A DNA stretch of 9,743 bases from an uncultured Porphyromonadaceae bacterium (GTDB taxonomy: Bacteria; Bacteroidota; Bacteroidia; Bacteroidales; Muribaculaceae): positions 1-9,743 of the forward strand of contig CABUTY010000028.1 of the NCBI GenBank assembly GCA_902494595.1, in the 5' to 3' direction. Below, piece by piece: positions 4,366-9,743 of this stretch (within the stretch, counting starts at the first letter, position 1; the number at the start of each line of letters is the position of its first letter). The notes under the pieces were generated by a model. The model was given only the letters and a program-made list of their open reading frames with translations, was not told the DNA's origin and searched no databases. Made by a program: the position numbers and the translations under genes.

Positions 4366-7300
4366 AACGATAAAGCCACCGTCAGACTGTTCGTGAACGG
4401 CGAACAGGCAAAGGAGGCTATGGAGCGTCTGAAGAAAACATCTGACGATCTCAAAAAGAGCATTCAGGAGGCAAAGGATGCCGGAAAACTGAAAGAGGCA
4501 AATAAACTCCAGCGCGAACTCGACAAGGTCACTAGGGAACTCAATCGTACAGAGTCTGCCGCTAAGGGTACGGGAATCGTCCTCAACGACCTCAGCAATA
4601 CTTCAATATACGGTCTGCGTAACTCTCTGAAATATCTCCAGAGGGAATTGAGTATGACCAAGCCTGATTCTGAGGCTTGGCACCGCTATTCAGAGCAGAT
4701 TCAGAGAGTCCAGGACCGTATAAATGAACTTAACGGTGAATTAGAGGAACAAAGGTCTCTATGGGACCGATTCAAGGGCTGGGCCGACACTGCATGGCCT
4801 GCACTTGATCTGCTCAGACAGTGGGGCAGCGGTATAGTAGATATCGCACGCGGTGCCGTCGATGCGTTCGCCGAGATGGATCAGGAAATGGCAAATGTTC
4901 GCAAGTTCACGGGCATGGGTGCAGAAGATGTGGCCGCTCTCAATGAGGAGTTCAAGAAGATGGACACACGCACCTCTCGCGAGGATCTGAACAAACTCGC
5001 CCAGGAAGCCGGTCGTCTCGGCAAGACTTCGCCTGAGGATATCATGGGATTTGTCCGAGCCGCCGATAAGGTCAATGTCGCTCTCGATGACCTCGGGGAG
5101 GGCGCGACGCTTACCCTCTCCAAACTTACCGGCGTGTTCGGCTATGAGCAGATGTACGGAACGGAGCAGTCGCTTCTTAAGGTGGGTTCTGTCATAAACG
5201 AACTGTCGCAGAACTGTTCCGCTTCCGCTCCATACCTTGCCGACTTCGCCTCCCGAATGGGAGGTGTCGGAGCTCAGGCTAACATGACCATACCCCAGAT
5301 TATGGCTTTCGGTGCCGTGCTGGATGCCAACGGTCAGCAGGTCGAGGCTTCCTCTACCGCCCTGTCGCAGGTCATTGTCCGCATGATGCAGGAACCCGCG
5401 AAGTACGCCAAGGTGGCTGGTCTGGATGTGAAGAAGTTCTCCGATATGCTGAAGACGGATGTAAATGGAGCTTTGATTATGTTCTTGGAGACGCTGCAGA
5501 AGGCAGGAGGCATGGATGTCCTTTCCCCGATGTTCAAGGACATGGGAGAGAACGGTTCCCGTGCAATCTCGGCACTCTCGACACTTGCCACTCATATTGA
5601 CGAAGTGAAGGCCCAGCAGGAGGCCGCAAATGTCGCGTTCAAGGAAGGAACATCCATAGATAAGGAGTTCAGCGTTCAGAACACCACCGTTCAGGCTTCA
5701 CTAGACAAGGCTAAAAAGGCTGCCAATGATCTCCGTATCGAACTGGGAGAGAAACTCTCGCCCGTAATGTCCCATATCATTTCATCATCCACCGCTCTGA
5801 TTCGCGTGATGATGACGGTTGTCAGATTCATGCTGGATCAGAAAGTCACCATCATGATGCTGGCAGTGGCAATGATAACATATTACACCGTCATCAACGT
5901 GGCCACAATAAAGACAACAGCCATGACAGCCGCCACCAAGGCATGGGCAGTGCTGTGCAAGGCTCTTCCGGCGACAATGGCTCTTGTGAAGGTCGCAGTG
6001 GCTGCTCTGACGAATTCGGTGCAGTATTTTACCAACGGTCTTCAGGTCAACTATGCCATGCAGCTCCGTTGGCGCAATGCCTTGAATCTTATGGCGGCTG
6101 CCGGGGGCGCCAAAATCTTCATAGCCATCACTACCGCCGCACTTGCCTTGTCTCAGGTTCTCGTGAGGCTCATCGCCAACCATCAGGCCCATGTCAGGGC
6201 TTTGCAGACCCTGAACAATATCAGGCAGCAGGCTATCGGGCAGGTGGAAGAGGAGAAGTTCAAGCTTCAGCAGCTTATGAAGGCAGCCTCGGACGTGAAC
6301 GCCACCGAGGAAAAACGTCTGGAGATTTGCAACAAACTGAACGAGACTGTCCCTAATATGAGGGCGAACATCGACAAACTGACCGGCGCTTTCATATATT
6401 CAAAGGATGCCGTCGATGAGTATGTGAAGTCCCTTACTCACTTATATGAAATCCAGGGGGCAAAGGATAAACTCAAGGAACTGGGTAAAAAACGTGCGGA
6501 TCTTACCGTGAAAAAGACCAAACTTGAGGACGAACGGCAGAAAATAGTTGGAGAGCAATCCCAGTATGCCTCAAACGCTTCCGGGAATTTTGGTTACACC
6601 ACCACTTCCGGTGCAGCCATGCCTTCATTCGCCTTGACCATGACAGGTTTCTCCGGAGCCGCCGAGCGTCTTGACATGAATCTTAAATCCGTTAACCGAG
6701 ACCTTCAGGAACTCGATGAACAGTCAAAACTCATTTATAAGACTTACGGTGTACTGGAACTGATGTCGGATGGACCGAAACAGGATTTCAATCCCTCCGT
6801 AGATGAAAACGCAGGAACCGGCTATACGTCGCTGGGAGCTGGGTCAAGTGGCTCACGTTCCGGAGCTGAGGATCGTTTCGTCTCCGAAAAAGTTTGGAAG
6901 GATAAGGAGGAAGCCCTGGCCCGTATCTCCTACGCCAAAGGCGAATCAGACTATGAGGAATACACAATCAAGATGAGTCAGATCCAGGTTGACTACAATC
7001 AGAAACTTTTGGATCGTACCGATGTGTCCGGAACAGAACGTTTGAAGATTCAGGCTGATTATTGGGAGACAACCAATAAATATATTCAAGCCCAGCATAC
7101 TCAATTAGTCAGCATTGAGAATGCTTCCTATGAAGAATCTGTCCGGGCCCTCAATGAGGCGTATGCCAAGAAACTTGAAGCTGGGAACATGTCTGCCGAG
7201 GAAAGTGAAGCAGCAGAGAAATCCCATCAGGAGGCTCTGGAACTCGCCGAGCTTGAACATCTCAAACGTTTGACAGTATTCACGAAGGGAGGCTCAGAGG

Positions 7301-8502
7301 AACGCAACAAAGCGGAGCAACAGTATCTTGACGCTCGTCTCCGTGCCGCTCAACGACATCAGCAGGAATATGAGAAGGCCCAGCAGGAACACGAGAAGCG
7401 ACTGGCATCCTTCAAGGATAAATATTTCGGCTTGAATGCCACCGAAAAACAGGCGGCATACGATGCGGATATCGCTACGCTGACCGAGGTCTATAATGCG
7501 GAGATCATCGCTGCCGGCAATAATGCCGACGAGAAACTCCGCATCGAGGAAGCGTTTCAGGCGGCGAAACTCGCCCTCCAGAAACAATACGGTCTGCTCG
7601 CCGAGGAAGACAACCGGAATGCCATGCAGAGAGCCATTGATTCATCTGTCGAATGGCTCAATGGCGATGGCGGCAAAGCGTTGACCGGGACGCTCAACAC
7701 TTTGGTTTCCGGCATGTCCTCGATCTTCTCCGGACTTTCCTCGATGATGCAAGCCGAGCTTGAGATCCAGACGGCGGCAATCAAAAAGCGTTATGACGCT
7801 GAGATTGACCGCGCCCAAGGTAATTCGTATCGGATTAGGAAACTGGAGAAACAGCGCGACGCTGAGCAAGCCAAGGCTAAGAAGGAGGCAAACCGCAAAA
7901 TGTTTGCTCTGCAGGTCATTCAAGCCGTGGCTCAGACCGCCACAAATGCCTTGAATGCCTATGGCTCTGCGGCTGCTGTCCCCGTTGTCGGCTACATCCT
8001 GGCACCTATCGCCGCCGCTATGGCGGTAGCTGCCGGTGCCATACAGATTGCCGCCATCAAGAAACAGCAACAGGCATCAGAATCGCAGGGATTCTCCAAA
8101 GGTGGTTTCACGAAACCCGGAGCCGTCAATGAACCTGCCGGCATCGTCCATGCGGGCGAGTGGGTCGCTTCGCAGAAACTTCTCGCTACCCCTGTAGCCC
8201 GTCCCATGATTGAGGCTCTGGACTATGCGCAGCGCACAAATACCATCGGATCTCTCAAAGATGAGGATGTGTCGCGCTCCATCCGCGCCACTGACTCGAT
8301 GGTTCGCATGGCTGAGTCCGACGGATCATCCGCGCTCATGGTGGCTGCCGTTGTCCAGAATGCCGAGGCTATGGCGGCTCTTAACGAGCGCCTCAAACAA
8401 CCTATCGATGCGGCTGTTTCCATCGCCGGAGAGCATGGTTTCGTTCAGGCTGAGGATAAATACAACAGATATTTGAAAAATAAATCTCCAAAGGATTTCT
8501 GA
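4348..8502 (+). CDS. Phage tail tape measure protein, TP901 family
   Basis: Runs inside the tail tube, sets its length, and is ejected with DNA. About 1384 aa from the ATG at 4348. The same frame is open upstream to a GTG at 4282, but that codon lies in the terminator stem and is rejected. Order of parts: charged coiled coil (about 10-140), TP901/PhageMin_Tail core (about 145-490, with FTGMGAEDVAALNEEFKKM and the conserved SALSTLATHIDE region), hydrophobic segments (about 500-522, 587-612, 1211-1235) expected to meet the host membrane, a Gly/Ser linker (about 823-843), a long coiled coil (about 845-1160), and a C-terminal GGFTKPGAVNEPAGIVHAGEWV motif (from about 1252) seen in many such proteins. 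At roughly 0.15 nm per residue the tail would be near 200 nm. The 8504 gene follows 1 bp after the stop. Confidence 0.93.
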   Translation: MSYRNINDKATVRLFVNGEQAKEAMERLKKTSDDLKKSIQEAKDAGKLKEANKLQRELDKVTRELNRTESAAKGTGIVLNDLSNTSIYGLRNSLKYLQRELSMTKPDSEAWHRYSEQIQRVQDRINELNGELEEQRSLWDRFKGWADTAWPALDLLRQWGSGIVDIARGAVDAFAEMDQEMANVRKFTGMGAEDVAALNEEFKKMDTRTSREDLNKLAQEAGRLGKTSPEDIMGFVRAADKVNVALDDLGEGATLTLSKLTGVFGYEQMYGTEQSLLKVGSVINELSQNCSASAPYLADFASRMGGVGAQANMTIPQIMAFGAVLDANGQQVEASSTALSQVIVRMMQEPAKYAKVAGLDVKKFSDMLKTDVNGALIMFLETLQKAGGMDVLSPMFKDMGENGSRAISALSTLATHIDEVKAQQEAANVAFKEGTSIDKEFSVQNTTVQASLDKAKKAANDLRIELGEKLSPVMSHIISSSTALIRVMMTVVRFMLDQKVTIMMLAVAMITYYTVINVATIKTTAMTAATKAWAVLCKALPATMALVKVAVAALTNSVQYFTNGLQVNYAMQLRWRNALNLMAAAGGAKIFIAITTAALALSQVLVRLIANHQAHVRALQTLNNIRQQAIGQVEEEKFKLQQLMKAASDVNATEEKRLEICNKLNETVPNMRANIDKLTGAFIYSKDAVDEYVKSLTHLYEIQGAKDKLKELGKKRADLTVKKTKLEDERQKIVGEQSQYASNASGNFGYTTTSGAAMPSFALTMTGFSGAAERLDMNLKSVNRDLQELDEQSKLIYKTYGVLELMSDGPKQDFNPSVDENAGTGYTSLGAGSSGSRSGAEDRFVSEKVWKDKEEALARISYAKGESDYEEYTIKMSQIQVDYNQKLLDRTDVSGTERLKIQADYWETTNKYIQAQHTQLVSIENASYEESVRALNEAYAKKLEAGNMSAEESEAAEKSHQEALELAELEHLKRLTVFTKGGSEERNKAEQQYLDARLRAAQRHQQEYEKAQQEHEKRLASFKDKYFGLNATEKQAAYDADIATLTEVYNAEIIAAGNNADEKLRIEEAFQAAKLALQKQYGLLAEEDNRNAMQRAIDSSVEWLNGDGGKALTGTLNTLVSGMSSIFSGLSSMMQAELEIQTAAIKKRYDAEIDRAQGNSYRIRKLEKQRDAEQAKAKKEANRKMFALQVIQAVAQTATNALNAYGSAAAVPVVGYILAPIAAAMAVAAGAIQIAAIKKQQQASESQGFSKGGFTKPGAVNEPAGIVHAGEWVASQKLLATPVARPMIEALDYAQRTNTIGSLKDEDVSRSIRATDSMVRMAESDGSSALMVAAVVQNAEAMAALNERLKQPIDAAVSIAGEHGFVQAEDKYNRYLKNKSPKDF

Positions 8503-8503
8503 C

Positions 8504-9727
8504 ATGAATCTATATATCGACGGCAAGAAAGCCGTCATCAAATCAGGCTCATCGTTTGAGTATATCTCGGAAAACCGTGCATTCACGGATTCCGATGCAT
8601 ATACTCTCTCGATTACGCTCCCTATGGCTGGATGCCCGCAAAATCGGGACATCTTCGGCAATATGGAGAGAATGGACTTCAATTCCCGTATTGTCGTCCT
8701 AGATGCAACTATCGTTGACGGAGATTTTTGCAAAACCGGTGTTATCTCGGTTGTCGAAGCAACGGAATCCGAGCTTAAAGTTCAGTTCCTCGAGGGACGT
8801 TCGGTTCAGAACTTCTCTGTAGATTATGATGAAATCTACATCAATGAACTGAATCTCGGCTCATATCCTGCTTCTTTCCCTGGCCCTCCGTCCTATCCTA
8901 CATGTGATGAAGGAGCGGACTATGTGCCGTTCCAATGGGTCAACGATGCTGCGGAAGGATTTATCAACAACGAAATCTCCGGTGTAAATTTTCCTGTTTG
9001 GGCCGACAGTACCGTAAAGGAGGGGAAACTGTCATATATGCCATATCTCCTTTTCATAACAAAGAAAATATGTCAGGCAACAGGTTTTACCTATGACTTT
9101 TCCCCATGGGAAACCTCAGAGGACCGTTTCCTTATCATCTGCAACGCAATTCCCGCAGCTTGGGATGTGCCTGCGATTGCCCGTGCGCTTCCTCACTGGT
9201 CATTTCCGGAATTCTTTGCACAACTCGAAAGGTTCCTGGTTTGTGAGTTCGATATTGATTATAAGAAAAAATCAATATCGATGAAATACTCCAGAGAAGT
9301 CGATTCTCTTAACAGGGTTGTGAAAATCGAGAACATCGTGGATGATTTCAGTTCTGACATATCCCATAAGGATTTCCTTTGCAAATATCGGACAGCTTCA
9401 AGGATTCACTTCACTGATCGCGGTGACTCTCAATGGAAATTTGAGAGTTGTAGTTGGTTCATCGAGATGATGATGAATGACCCTAATCGTGTCATGGCCT
9501 TCAACACCGTAGGTGAATACAACACCTGGTATAATCAGAATCGCGCCCATTTCGGAGGTACCACCAAGGATGCCGTCAGAGGCCCGAATCGAGGGAAACT
9601 CTATCACATTGTAGAAAACAATAAGTTTTTTATTTGGTATGTGATCCCATCGGATTCTCGTTATATAGCAGGGAGAAAACCTGTGGCCGAATGTTACTAT
9701 CGCTCTATTCCGCTCAACAGGTTCTGA
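8504..9727 (+). CDS. Phage tail/baseplate protein (probable hub or distal tail protein)
   Basis: A 407-aa protein starting 1 bp after the tape measure stop, with AAGGA 8 nt before its ATG. Position directly after the tape measure gene is where siphophage and myophage genomes encode the distal tail or baseplate hub protein. The sequence has no signal peptide or membrane segment. The N-terminal 110 residues alternate in a beta-rich pattern (CKTGVISVVEATESELKVQF). A helix PYLLFITKKICQATGFTYDF (about 178-197) and a later LERFLVCEFDIDYKKKSISM stretch resemble hub-like tail proteins of Bacteroidetes prophages. I cannot name a Pfam family. The CDS holds a perfect 12-bp inverted repeat (9249-9281). 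A further ATG follows 4 bp after the stop, so the operon continues. Confidence 0.75.
   Translation: MNLYIDGKKAVIKSGSSFEYISENRAFTDSDAYTLSITLPMAGCPQNRDIFGNMERMDFNSRIVVLDATIVDGDFCKTGVISVVEATESELKVQFLEGRSVQNFSVDYDEIYINELNLGSYPASFPGPPSYPTCDEGADYVPFQWVNDAAEGFINNEISGVNFPVWADSTVKEGKLSYMPYLLFITKKICQATGFTYDFSPWETSEDRFLIICNAIPAAWDVPAIARALPHWSFPEFFAQLERFLVCEFDIDYKKKSISMKYSREVDSLNRVVKIENIVDDFSSDISHKDFLCKYRTASRIHFTDRGDSQWKFESCSWFIEMMMNDPNRVMAFNTVGEYNTWYNQNRAHFGGTTKDAVRGPNRGKLYHIVENNKFFIWYVIPSDSRYIAGRKPVAECYYRSIPLNRF
9249..9281. repeat. Perfect 12-bp inverted repeat inside the tail gene
   Basis: TCGATATTGATT (9249-9260) and AATCAATATCGA (9270-9281) around a 9-nt loop. It lies within codons for FDIDYKKKSISM. 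There is no T-run after it, so it is not a normal terminator. Confidence 0.7.
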
Positions 9728-9731
9728 GATT

Positions 9732-9743
9732 ATGTCTATGATA
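9732..9743 (+). CDS. Start of a further tail-operon gene (cut by the window end)
   Basis: ATG TCT ATG ATA begins 4 bp after the stop of the 8504 gene. Only four codons are visible, so the product is unknown. The tight spacing fits the same operon; the second ATG (9738) is also possible. Confidence 0.4.

Noticed and set aside
4759..5595. 278-aa minus-strand open frame inside the tape measure gene
   Set aside because: It is a shadow of the GC-rich coding strand, with no promoter, start context or family resemblance.
1..9743. CRISPR arrays, tRNA or rRNA genes, insertion sequences, diversity-generating retroelement
   Set aside because: I saw no regularly spaced repeats, tRNA-like folds, transposase or reverse transcriptase frames in either strand.

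Overview
The window looks like a Bacteroidales chromosome, GC roughly 50%, carrying phage tail genes. The signs are a PurT and a YeiH-family protein of ordinary host type, a DUF3108-like exported protein, several promoters of the Bacteroidetes form (TTTG, about 20 bp, TAnnTTTG), and host starts without Shine-Dalgarno sequences. Family or genus cannot be fixed from sequence alone; Muribaculaceae- or Prevotella-like gut Bacteroidales is a guess.

Left part (1-3139), host genes. purT (minus, 64-1248) makes formyl-GAR from formate and ATP. It is divergent from a YeiH/UPF0324 membrane transporter (plus, 1383-2405), and the 134-bp gap holds a very good purT promoter. A secreted DUF3108-like protein (minus, 2414-3139) converges on the transporter with an 8-bp gap.

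Middle part (3140-4365), host/element boundary and small phage-type genes. A hairpin at 3200-3232 is followed within 9 bp by the first ORF of a three-gene cluster (3241-4000). Its genes overlap by ATGA, and the second and third are each preceded by a perfect AAGGAGGTGA Shine-Dalgarno sequence, which is unusual in this phylum. Next comes a 66-aa single-pass membrane protein (4054-4254) with its own Bacteroidetes promoter and its own strong terminator, the layout of a prophage 'moron'. Directly after the terminator are a second, closely similar promoter and a nested inverted repeat centred on the expected transcription start of the next gene.

Right part (4348-9743), tail genes. A TP901-type tape measure protein (about 1384 aa) is followed 1 bp later by a 407-aa probable tail/baseplate protein, then by the first codons of another gene. 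No head, terminase, portal, tail-tube, integrase or lysis gene lies in the window. The element is therefore a prophage entered at its tail module, a decayed prophage, or a tailocin-like remnant.

The most interesting region is 4003-4365. A self-contained membrane-protein cassette interrupts the tail operon. The tape measure gene behind it appears to be restarted from its own promoter, and read-through RNA could fold over its start codon while RNA from the local promoter could not.
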